From positions 1 to 6,851 of the forward strand of contig CAYYTE010000055.1 of NCBI GenBank assembly GCA_964474685.1: a DNA stretch of 6,851 nucleotides. The letters are read 5' to 3'. The first letter of the stretch is position 1, and each line of letters opens with the position of its first letter. The notes beneath the pieces are model-generated. The model was not told where the DNA came from and ran no database searches. It saw only the letters and a program-made list of their open reading frames with translations. This DNA comes from UBA1737 sp964474685. Lineage in GTDB: Bacteria; Bacillota_I; Bacilli_A; ML615J-28; CAG-313. Shown here piece after piece: positions 1 through 5,670 of this stretch. A program made the position numbers and the translations under genes.

Positions 1-374
1 TAGCAATTGCTTTATCTCATGATGCAAGACTCTTTATTCTTGATGAACCGACGAGTGGACTAGACCCGATATCTCGTGATGAAATATTAGAGATATTTTT
101 AGGACTTGTAAAAGATAAGAAAAGAAGTATTTTGTTTTCAACTCATATCACCTCGGATTTAGATAAATGTGCAACAAATATCACATATATTAAAAAGGGA
201 AAAATGATTGGAAGTAATAAAAAAGATGCTTTCATTGATAGTTATCGTTTAGTAAAAGGTGATATTGACAAGTTCTCAGAGTTGCAAATAAGTAAAATGA
301 TTAGTTCTAAAAAAGATGATAAAAGTCTATCCGGTCTTATCAAAAAGAGGATATATTATTTTTTGATGGGATGA
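1..374 (+). CDS. ABC transporter ATP-binding protein, 3' part (5' end outside window; probably frameshifted)
   Basis: This is the C-terminal part of the ATPase subunit of an ABC-2 type exporter; it would hydrolyse ATP on the cytoplasmic side of the permease encoded next. The reading frame enters from the left edge (first full codon at 3). The Walker B and D-loop segment LFILDEPTSGLDP is seen at once, followed by the H-loop histidine in SILFSTHITSDL. Walker A and the LSGGQ signature lie upstream of the window. The later part (FIDSYRLVKGD, then SGLIKK) resembles the C-terminal extension of BcrA/YtrB-like ATPases. The frame then runs into IYYFLMG and a TGA at 372-374, which does not look like a family C-terminus. 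The expected tail (ending LETIMIYEERE) lies in the -1 frame to 451. The protein as written is therefore probably truncated by about 25-30 residues. The substrate cannot be told from this fragment. Confidence 0.85.
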   Translation, partial: AIALSHDARLFILDEPTSGLDPISRDEILEIFLGLVKDKKRSILFSTHITSDLDKCATNITYIKKGKMIGSNKKDAFIDSYRLVKGDIDKFSELQISKMISSKKDDKSLSGLIKKRIYYFLMG

Positions 375-451
375 ATGTTTTATCTGTTGATTTAGAGACT
401 ATTATGATATATGAAGAAAGGGAGCATAATTATGAAGAATCTATTATATAA
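323..451 (+). other. Displaced C-terminal tail of the ABC ATPase in the -1 frame (frameshift remnant)
   Basis: A frame open from 323 to the TAA at 449-451 encodes, in its useful part, EDILFFDGMNVLSVDL then ETIMIYEERE. The element xLEtIMiYeeR matches the typical end of BcrA/YtrB-like ATPases (a TLEDIMVYxxRG-like ending). Joining SGLIKK of the main frame to this tail restores a family-like C-terminus. The needed shift is -1, equivalent to one missing base. Two homopolymers lie in the zone where both frames are open: A5 at 342-346 (giving GLIKKEDILFF) and T6 at 359-364 (giving GLIKKRIYYFFDG). With the tail restored, the ATPase would end 20 nt inside the permease gene, a usual coupled overlap. 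This may be a genuine mutation or a sequencing or assembly error. Confidence 0.8.
417..424 (+). promoter_or_regulatory. Ribosome binding site of the ABC permease gene (decides its start)
   Basis: AAAGGGAG ends 7 nt before the ATG at 432. The in-frame ATG at 411 lies upstream of this site and has no SD of its own. The start at 432 is therefore preferred, giving an N-terminus MKNLLYKELKL typical of the family. Confidence 0.75.
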
Positions 452-1103
452 GGAATTAAAATTAATTGTGCATCCAATGGTGATATTCTTTTGTTTATTT
501 GGAGTTATGTTATTAATTCCAACTTATCCTTATCTTGTTGCTTTTATCTATACACTAATATCCTTTACTTTTATCTTTATCGGTGGAAGAGAAAATAATG
601 ATATGTATTATACTTGTATTCTACCCGTCCGAAAAAAAGATGTTGTTAAATCTCGATTTGTAACGATTGTTTTAATTGAACTTGCAACTATTCTGATTTC
701 AATTCCATTTGCCTTTCTTTCAAAATCCATCAATGAATCATTAATTGCAAAAGGAGATGCTTCTGGAAACAGAATGTTTGTTGATGCTAATTTTACTTTG
801 TATGCTATGGTATTTATTCTTTATGGATTGTTTAATTTTTTCTTTACAACAAAGTTTTACAAAACCGCTAAGAAATTGTTATCTTCATTTATAGTGTCTT
901 CAATTGTTTTTTTGACATTCGGAGTTTTATTTGAGGTGCTTATACAAGTCATTCCTTCTCTTAAAATCATGCTTAGTACTTATAATAATTCATTTTTGTG
1001 GATGCGGTTGTTAATTCTTATTGGTGGTATATTAATATATGTTGGATTGAATGTTTTAAGCTATCGTATTTCAACGAAGGAATTTGAAAAGATAGATATA
1101 TAA
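432..1103 (+). CDS. ABC-2 type transporter permease subunit
   Basis: Integral membrane subunit of 223 residues that would pair with the ATPase encoded just upstream to form a small ABC-2 exporter. About six hydrophobic segments are visible, roughly residues 16-31, 33-52, 77-97, 121-142, 154-180 and 194-216. After the second segment comes the cytoplasmic loop ENNDMYYTCILPVRKKDVVKSR. Its pattern (E-N-N-D, Y-T, LPV-K-D-VK-R) is what I associate with the ABC2_membrane_5 (PF13346-like) permease group. The N-terminal amphipathic MKNLLYKELKL is also typical. The start was placed at 432 rather than 411 because of the SD at 417-424. It is the last gene of its operon, since a hairpin with a T-run follows its TAA. 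What is exported is unknown; relatives are linked to peptide antibiotic resistance or remain uncharacterised. If the ATPase is truly broken, this permease may be non-functional or need another ATPase. Confidence 0.85.
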   Translation: MKNLLYKELKLIVHPMVIFFCLFGVMLLIPTYPYLVAFIYTLISFTFIFIGGRENNDMYYTCILPVRKKDVVKSRFVTIVLIELATILISIPFAFLSKSINESLIAKGDASGNRMFVDANFTLYAMVFILYGLFNFFFTTKFYKTAKKLLSSFIVSSIVFLTFGVLFEVLIQVIPSLKIMLSTYNNSFLWMRLLILIGGILIYVGLNVLSYRISTKEFEKIDI

Positions 1104-1109
1104 AATTTT

Positions 1110-1200
1110 ACTAGGTATTCATTTGCAAGCATTTCTTTCTCTTACAAATCGGTTAAGAGAATGAAACCTACCTTTGCAATATACGTACCTAGTTTTTTTT
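1110..1200 (+). terminator. Long nested hairpin with T8 tail, terminator of the ABC operon
   Basis: Three nested inverted repeats share one centre. The outer arms ACTAGGTA (1110-1117) and TACCTAGT (1186-1193) pair over 8 bp. The middle TTGCAA (1123-1128) and TTGCAA (1174-1179) pair over 6 bp. The inner TTTCTTTCTCTTA (1132-1144) and TAAGAGAATGAAA (1154-1166) pair over 13 positions with one T-T mismatch. The loop is 9 nt (1145-1153). Eight T's (1193-1200) follow the right arm directly. Position after the permease stop and the T-run make a Rho-independent terminator the simplest reading. The stem is much longer and more interrupted than a usual terminator, so a decayed inverted-repeat element that now terminates transcription is an alternative. 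Confidence 0.7.
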
Positions 1201-1229
1201 GTCCTTTTGTTTCGTATTTGTGGTATAAT
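1199..1229 (+). promoter_or_regulatory. Promoter of the aromatic amino acid operon (extended -10)
   Basis: TATAAT at 1224-1229 is a perfect sigma-A -10 box. It is preceded by TGTGG (1219-1223), an exact TRTGn extended -10 element. The -35 is weak: TTGTCC at 1199-1204 has a 19-bp spacer and overlaps the end of the terminator T-run. Transcription would start near 1236, giving a leader of about 25 nt before the ATG at 1262. I see no T-box, attenuator or riboswitch between promoter and gene. Confidence 0.7.
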
Positions 1230-1249
1230 AGAGAAAATAATATACGATT

Positions 1250-1254
1250 GGGAG
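1250..1254 (+). promoter_or_regulatory. Ribosome binding site of the aminotransferase gene
   Basis: GGGAG lies 7 nt before the ATG at 1262 and supports that start over the in-frame ATG at 1277 (Met6). Confidence 0.6.
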
Positions 1255-1261
1255 TTACTAT

Positions 1262-2461
1262 ATGGTGAATAATAAAATGGTTCAAATTGGAACTGAGAAA
1301 TCATTAATCCGTTTGTTATACGAAGAAGCAAGAAATGCTATTAAGTTAAAGGGCTCAGAGAATGTATTTGATTATACATTGGGGAATCCCAGTGTTCTTC
1401 CTCCAACAGAAATTAACTCCACTATTTGTAGTTTGGTTATGAATGAAGATGTAGCAGTTCATGGTTATACATCCAGTGCGGGACTAGTTACTACGAGAAA
1501 ATGTATTGTAGATGATTTGAATCGACGGTTTGATGTGTCGGAAAACGAAAACCTCGTTTATCTAACAGCGGGTGCCGCTGCCTCTTTAACAATTACTTTG
1601 AATGCTTTACTAAACCCTTTAGATGAAGTAATCGTTCTTGCCCCTTATTTTCCCGAATATAAAGTATTTATTGAAAAAGCGGGTGGAAAATGTGTAACTG
1701 TCGCAACTAACCCCAATACTTTTATGCCGCGTATCGATTTAATAAGAAATTCAATAAACTCGATGACGAAAGCAATTATAATTAACTCTCCGAATAATCC
1801 AACGGGGGTTTTATATGGCGAGGATGTTCTAAAAGAACTTGCCTCTTTATTAAAAGAAATGGAAATCAAATACTCTCATGATATATATCTAATTAGTGAT
1901 GAACCTTACAGGGAGATTCTATTTGATTCACTAAAATATCCTTTTGTTACTAAGTATTATAATAATTCTATTATATGTTATTCTTTCAGCAAGTCCTTAT
2001 CCTTACCAGGAGAAAGAATTGGATATATACTTGTTAGTAATTCTATGAATGATAAAGATACGCTCTATTGTGCTCTATGTGGTTCTGGAAGGGCTTTGGG
2101 TTTTGTTTGTGCTCCTTCTTTATTTCAATATGTATTAAAAACTTGTTGCACTCTCAAATCTGATGTTACGATATATGAAAGAAATAAAAATGTTTTATAT
2201 CAATATTTAATTCATTTAGGTTATCAAGTAATTAAGCCTGAAGGGACATTTTATTTATTTGTAAAATCACTTGAAGAAGATGCAAATAATTTTTCAAATG
2301 TATGCAAAAACTTTGGACTCTATTTAGTTCCAAGCGATTCGTTTGGTGTAAAAGGGTATGTAAGGATAGCATATTGTGTGAAAATGAAACAAATTGAGAA
2401 CTCAAAAATTGCTTTTAAAAGGGTATATGATTATTACCATATAGGAGGTACGAATGAGTAA
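1262..2461 (+). CDS. Pyridoxal phosphate-dependent class I/II aminotransferase, probably aromatic
   Basis: PLP enzyme of 399 residues, fold type I, AspC-like. The visible motifs run in the expected order. GNP is at 41-43 and HGYTSSAG at 67-74, and the cofactor-site segment TAGAAAS is at 102-108. SPNNPTG is at 176-182, where Asn179 should contact the cofactor, and SDEPY is at 212-216, where Asp213 should pair with the pyridine nitrogen. SFSKSLSLPGERIGY is at 241-255, with Lys244 as the Schiff-base lysine and Arg252 as a phosphate ligand. GTFYLF is at 328-333. GYVRIAY is at 365-371, with Arg368 as the substrate-carboxylate arginine. All catalytic residues are present and the length is normal. 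The family is usually annotated as aspartate or generic aminotransferase. Leading an operon with pheA, it most likely transaminates phenylpyruvate to phenylalanine, or prephenate or 4-hydroxyphenylpyruvate; this specificity is inference from context. It is the first gene after the promoter, and its last 8 bases overlap the start of pheA (ATGAGTAA). Confidence 0.9.
   Translation: MVNNKMVQIGTEKSLIRLLYEEARNAIKLKGSENVFDYTLGNPSVLPPTEINSTICSLVMNEDVAVHGYTSSAGLVTTRKCIVDDLNRRFDVSENENLVYLTAGAAASLTITLNALLNPLDEVIVLAPYFPEYKVFIEKAGGKCVTVATNPNTFMPRIDLIRNSINSMTKAIIINSPNNPTGVLYGEDVLKELASLLKEMEIKYSHDIYLISDEPYREILFDSLKYPFVTKYYNNSIICYSFSKSLSLPGERIGYILVSNSMNDKDTLYCALCGSGRALGFVCAPSLFQYVLKTCCTLKSDVTIYERNKNVLYQYLIHLGYQVIKPEGTFYLFVKSLEEDANNFSNVCKNFGLYLVPSDSFGVKGYVRIAYCVKMKQIENSKIAFKRVYDYYHIGGTNE
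2443..2449 (+). promoter_or_regulatory. Ribosome binding site of pheA
   Basis: AGGAGGT is a near-perfect SD inside the end of the aminotransferase gene, 4 nt before the ATG at 2454. It is the strongest SD in the window and fixes the overlapping start of pheA. Confidence 0.75.
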
Positions 2462-3551
2462 ATTAAGTGAAGCTCGAATTAAAATTAATGAAATAGATAA
2501 ACAAATGGCAAAATTATTTTGTGAAAGAATGGACTCATTAAATGATGTTGCTGAATATAAAAAAGAATATGCGCTTCCTGTTATGGATAACCAAAGAGAA
2601 CAAGAGATTATTCAAAAGAATTTGTCGTATGTTGAAAACGATGCTTATAAAGATTACTATGTTGCATTTATGGATGCAATCCTAAAAACATCAAAGGATT
2701 ATCAAAGATATCTTTTAGAAGGTATAAAAGTAGCTTATTGTGGGCTTGTTGGCTCTTTTTCCTATTTTGCTTGCATTCAAACATTTGGTAAAGGCGATTT
2801 TATTTCTTACAGTAGTTTTGATGAAGCATATAACGCTGTAAGATCTGGATTATGTGATACTTGCTTGTTACCTATTGAGAATAGCAATGCGGGGGACGTG
2901 GGTGAAGTGATGGATTTGATTTTCTCAGGGGATTTGTATATTAACCAAGTAATTGAACTTCCTGTTGAAGAATCACTTCTAATTCATAAAGAAGCAAATA
3001 TTAAAGATATTAAAACTGTTTGGAGTCACCCACAAGCGCTTAGCCAGTGTAGTGATTATATTCAAAAACACCATTATGATGTGGTGGAATATTCAAACAC
3101 CGCATTTGCTTGTGAAGCACTTTCAAAAACAAAAGATCTTACAATTGGTGTAATTGCTCATGAACAAAACGCTTTGATATATGGATTTAAATGTGTTGAA
3201 ACAAGTATTAATACCAAGAAAAACAATACAACAAGATTTGGAGTTTTCTCAAAACATTTAAAACAAAATACGTCTAATAATATATTTGGGGATTATTCTA
3301 TTCTTGTATTTACAGTTAAAAATGAAGCTGGGTCTTTGGCAATGGCTTTAGAGATAATTGGTCGTTATGGGTTTAATATGAGAAATTTAAGAAGTAGACC
3401 TATGAAAGATTTATTATGGAATTATTACTTTTATATAGAGATTGAAGGAAATGTAGAAACAACAAAAGGGAAACAAATGATGAATGAATTAAAAGAGATT
3501 TGTTCTTTATTACATCAAGTTGGGAGTTATTATTATCATATTAGTAAGTAG
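2454..3551 (+). CDS. pheA: Bifunctional chorismate mutase / prephenate dehydratase with ACT domain
   Basis: P-protein of 365 residues converting chorismate to prephenate and then phenylpyruvate, the committed phenylalanine branch. The AroQ-type chorismate mutase domain covers about residues 1-88. Aligned by eye to E. coli P-protein, all active-site positions are kept: Arg8, Arg25, Lys36, Asp45, Arg48, Glu49, Ser80 and Gln84 (E. coli R11, R28, K39, D48, R51, E52, S84, Q88). The prephenate dehydratase domain covers about 91-268. It contains VAYCGLVGSFS near its start, LPIENSNAGDVGEVMDL (139-155), SHPQALSQC (191-199) and the catalytic TRF (260-262). The ACT domain covers about 279-362. It carries GSLA (293-296) where E. 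coli has GALV, and RSRP (313-316) where the classic motif is ESRP, so phenylalanine feedback is likely but its strength is uncertain. I recall similar RSRP forms in clostridial homologues. The gene overlaps the aminotransferase by 8 nt, and its TAG stop forms part of the aroB SD. Confidence 0.95.
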   Translation: MSKLSEARIKINEIDKQMAKLFCERMDSLNDVAEYKKEYALPVMDNQREQEIIQKNLSYVENDAYKDYYVAFMDAILKTSKDYQRYLLEGIKVAYCGLVGSFSYFACIQTFGKGDFISYSSFDEAYNAVRSGLCDTCLLPIENSNAGDVGEVMDLIFSGDLYINQVIELPVEESLLIHKEANIKDIKTVWSHPQALSQCSDYIQKHHYDVVEYSNTAFACEALSKTKDLTIGVIAHEQNALIYGFKCVETSINTKKNNTTRFGVFSKHLKQNTSNNIFGDYSILVFTVKNEAGSLAMALEIIGRYGFNMRNLRSRPMKDLLWNYYFYIEIEGNVETTKGKQMMNELKEICSLLHQVGSYYYHISK

Positions 3552-3555
3552 GTGA
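3549..3555 (+). promoter_or_regulatory. Ribosome binding site of aroB, overlapping the pheA stop codon
   Basis: TAGGTGA combines the pheA stop (TAG, 3549-3551) with an SD core AGGTGA, 4 nt before the aroB ATG. A ribosome terminating on pheA sits on the aroB initiation site, so translation is probably coupled. The same arrangement recurs before aroC. Confidence 0.65.
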
Positions 3556-3559
3556 TTTA

Positions 3560-4555
3560 ATGATTTTAGCAGTGAATCAAGAAAATAAAGCATATAATAT
3601 ATATATAGAGTATGGATGTATTCAAGACATAAAAAGCAAAATTGACACCAATCGCAAGATACTATTAGTCACAGATGATGGAGTTCCATTTGCATATCTA
3701 AAAAGTGTATTGTCACAACTTCCTTTTGGCTTTTATGAAGTAATAAAACAAGGGGAGCAAAACAAAAATCTTTCAAATTATACACTTCTTATGAAGCGTT
3801 TAGTAAAAGAAGGATTTACGAGAAATGATGCGATTATTGCTATCGGTGGAGGAATGGTAGGAGATCTTGCTGGTTTTGTTGCCTCTACCTATATGCGAGG
3901 GATCGACTTTTATAATATCCCAACTACTCTTCTTGCTTGTGTCGATTCTTCTATCGGAGGAAAAACAGCAATCGATTTTGAGGATTATAAAAACGTCATT
4001 GGTTCTTTCTATTTTCCAAAGGCTGTTTTTATTGATACTTCCCTCTTAAAAACATTAAGTCAAAGGCAATTATCATCAGGTCTTGTTGAAGCTATTAAGA
4101 TGGCTGCTACTTCCAATGGGCAATTATTTAATCGTATCTATAATTCCTTTGATTTGGAATCAGACTTAGATGATATTATTTATGAAGCCTTATTGATTAA
4201 GAAGAACATAGTTGAAAAAGACCCTTATGAAAAAAACATACGTAAAACTCTTAATTTTGGTCATACTTTTGGTCACGCTATTGAGAGCATTTCAAATATG
4301 TCTTATTATCATGGTGAATGCGTAGGACTAGGAATGCTGTATTTATGTAGTGATGATGTAAAAAAATTAATTATTCAAGTGTTAAATAAATATAAATTGC
4401 CAACGCTTTGTCCTTATAATATAAGTGAATTAATTCCCTATATTTATCATGATAAAAAAGCAAAGGGCGATAGGATTGATGTAGTGTATGTAGATAAGAT
4501 TGGTGAGTGTCAAATCATTCAAATGGATATTCGTCAACTTGAGAATGAAAGATAG
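3560..4555 (+). CDS. aroB: 3-dehydroquinate synthase
   Basis: Cytosolic NAD- and divalent-metal-dependent enzyme of 331 residues that converts DAHP to 3-dehydroquinate, the second step of the shikimate pathway. The nucleotide-binding glycine-rich segment IGGGMVGDLAGF is at 95-106, and TTLLACVDSSIGGKTAID at 122-139 holds Lys135, a conserved substrate-site lysine. The metal ligands expected from the Aspergillus AROM structure are all present: Glu177 (GLVEAIK), His235 (NFGHTFGHAIE) and His251 (YHGE). His239 matches the second histidine of the GHxxGH motif. The spacing H235-H239-H251 equals the family spacing of 4 and 12. At 331 residues it is somewhat shorter than the usual 350-370, mainly in the N-terminal and C-terminal helical parts, but no core motif is lost. 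It sits 8 nt after pheA and 10 nt before aroC. Confidence 0.95.
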   Translation: MILAVNQENKAYNIYIEYGCIQDIKSKIDTNRKILLVTDDGVPFAYLKSVLSQLPFGFYEVIKQGEQNKNLSNYTLLMKRLVKEGFTRNDAIIAIGGGMVGDLAGFVASTYMRGIDFYNIPTTLLACVDSSIGGKTAIDFEDYKNVIGSFYFPKAVFIDTSLLKTLSQRQLSSGLVEAIKMAATSNGQLFNRIYNSFDLESDLDDIIYEALLIKKNIVEKDPYEKNIRKTLNFGHTFGHAIESISNMSYYHGECVGLGMLYLCSDDVKKLIIQVLNKYKLPTLCPYNISELIPYIYHDKKAKGDRIDVVYVDKIGECQIIQMDIRQLENER

Positions 4556-4559
4556 GTGA
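4553..4559 (+). promoter_or_regulatory. Ribosome binding site of aroC, overlapping the aroB stop codon
   Basis: TAGGTGA again merges the stop codon of the upstream gene (TAG, 4553-4555) with the SD of the next, here 6 nt before the aroC ATG. It is identical to the seven bases before aroB. Confidence 0.65.
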
Positions 4560-4565
4560 ATATAT

Positions 4566-5669
4566 ATGCGAAATGTTTTAGGATCTAGTATCACTCTTAC
4601 TTTATTTGGTGAAAGTCATAGCACATCCATTGGTGGAGTACTCGATGGACTCCCAAGTGGGATTAAAGTCAATTATGACGATATTAAAATGAATCTATCG
4701 AAAAGAAGACCTAATGAACCGTTTGAAACAAAAAGAATTGAAAATGATGATTTTGAAATCATTAGTGGATTAAACGATGGTTTTACTACGGGAGATCCTC
4801 TATGCTTAATTATAAAAAATGAAAATATTCGGTCAAATGATTATAGTGCTATGGGCGATTTAGCAAGGCCTTCTCATGCGGATTACGTAGCGGATGTTAA
4901 ATATCATGGGTTTGAAAATAGAATGGGTGGTGGACATTTCTCTGGGCGAATTACTTCTGTCATTGTTGCTTTAGGATCTATTTGTTTACAAATTCTCGAT
5001 GGGTTAAATATTCATATTGGCACCCACATTTATCAAATAGGTAGTGTTAAAGATCTGAATTATTCAATTACGAACATTGATTCTGAAATAAAAAGAATTA
5101 ACTCTCTTTCATTTCCGGTGTTAACAGATTGTGAAACAAAGATGAAGCAAGAGATTGAACTTGTTTGTAAAAATATGGATTCCATTGGTGGGATTATTCA
5201 AACAGGAATTTCAAATATGCCTGTGGGAGTTGGTGAACCTTGGTTTTCTTCTGTTGAAGGTCAAATTAGTAATGCAATGTTCTCTATTGGTGGTATTAAA
5301 GGAATTGAGTTTGGTAAAGGTTTTGGTGGAGTAATTGATACAGGAATGAGTTTCAATGATAGTTTATATATCGATAATGATGTTGTAAAAACAAAAACGA
5401 ATAATAATGGTGGCATTAATGGCGGTATATCAAATGGAATGCCAATTGTGTTTAATTGTTTTGTAAAACCCACTCCTTCTATCGGATTACCCCAACAAAC
5501 AATTCATTTGAAAACAAAACAAGAAGACACATTAGTAATTCGTGGTCGTCATGATCCCGCAATTATTCGAAGAGTGGCTGTTGTTGCAACTGCACTTACT
5601 GGAATTGTTGTTTGTGATATGCTCTCAAGTCGCTTTGGTGTTGAGTATTTAAATAAGGAACTTAAATAG
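4566..5669 (+). CDS. aroC: Chorismate synthase
   Basis: FMN-dependent enzyme of 367 residues that removes phosphate from EPSP to give chorismate, the substrate of the PheA protein encoded upstream. GESHSTSIGGVLDGLPSG is at 15-32 with the conserved His18; the usual residue after it is Gly or Cys, here Ser19. KRRP (46-49) and TKRIEND (55-61) form the basic substrate and FMN region. RPSHADY is at 101-107 with the second conserved His104. GGHFSGRITSV (122-132) fits the second family signature. NNGGINGGISNGMP (280-293) is the FMN-site loop, and RGRHDP (326-331) the third signature core. In that signature the usual glutamate (VVEA type) is replaced, with Thr342 in its place by my alignment. These changes look like lineage divergence rather than damage. 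The TAG stop is one base before the aroE-aroK ATG. Confidence 0.95.
   Translation: MRNVLGSSITLTLFGESHSTSIGGVLDGLPSGIKVNYDDIKMNLSKRRPNEPFETKRIENDDFEIISGLNDGFTTGDPLCLIIKNENIRSNDYSAMGDLARPSHADYVADVKYHGFENRMGGGHFSGRITSVIVALGSICLQILDGLNIHIGTHIYQIGSVKDLNYSITNIDSEIKRINSLSFPVLTDCETKMKQEIELVCKNMDSIGGIIQTGISNMPVGVGEPWFSSVEGQISNAMFSIGGIKGIEFGKGFGGVIDTGMSFNDSLYIDNDVVKTKTNNNGGINGGISNGMPIVFNCFVKPTPSIGLPQQTIHLKTKQEDTLVIRGRHDPAIIRRVAVVATALTGIVVCDMLSSRFGVEYLNKELK
5655..5660 (+). promoter_or_regulatory. Ribosome binding site of the aroE-aroK fusion gene
   Basis: AAGGAA lies inside the end of aroC, 10 nt before the ATG at 5671. The start follows the aroC TAG by one base, so the two are probably translationally coupled. 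Confidence 0.5.
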
Positions 5670-5670
5670 T

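Noticed and set aside
341..347. C AAA AAG as a programmed -1 ribosomal frameshift site in the ABC ATPase gene
   Set aside because: The heptamer is in the right phase and resembles slippery sites, but I see no upstream stimulatory SD and no clear downstream hairpin. A one-base indel in A5 or T6 is simpler. Protein evidence would be needed to revive this.
360..398. TGA at 372-374 read as tryptophan (mycoplasma code) to extend the ATPase
   Set aside because: Reading through gives only a short run (MFYLLI) to a TAG and not the family tail. All tryptophans in the intact genes are TGG, and no in-frame TGA occurs in them.
411..431. ATG at 411 as the permease start
   Set aside because: It precedes the SD at 417-424 and would turn that SD into coding sequence. 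The ATG at 432 has correct spacing and a typical N-terminus.
1106..1200. Intact insertion element with target duplication at the 84-nt inverted repeat
   Set aside because: Flanking T's are low complexity and cannot be called a target duplication. There is no transposase and no second copy in the window.
1104..1261. T-box riboswitch upstream of the aro operon
   Set aside because: The conserved T-box and specifier features are absent, and the promoter lies downstream of the hairpin, so the structure would not be in the aro mRNA.
1119..1331. 70-codon minus-strand frame across the intergenic hairpin and the aminotransferase start
   Set aside because: It is read through the inverted repeat and into a certain gene, has no SD and no recognisable protein features.
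3867..4049. 60-codon + strand frame inside aroB
   Set aside because: It is a shadow of aroB in another frame, without SD or family features.
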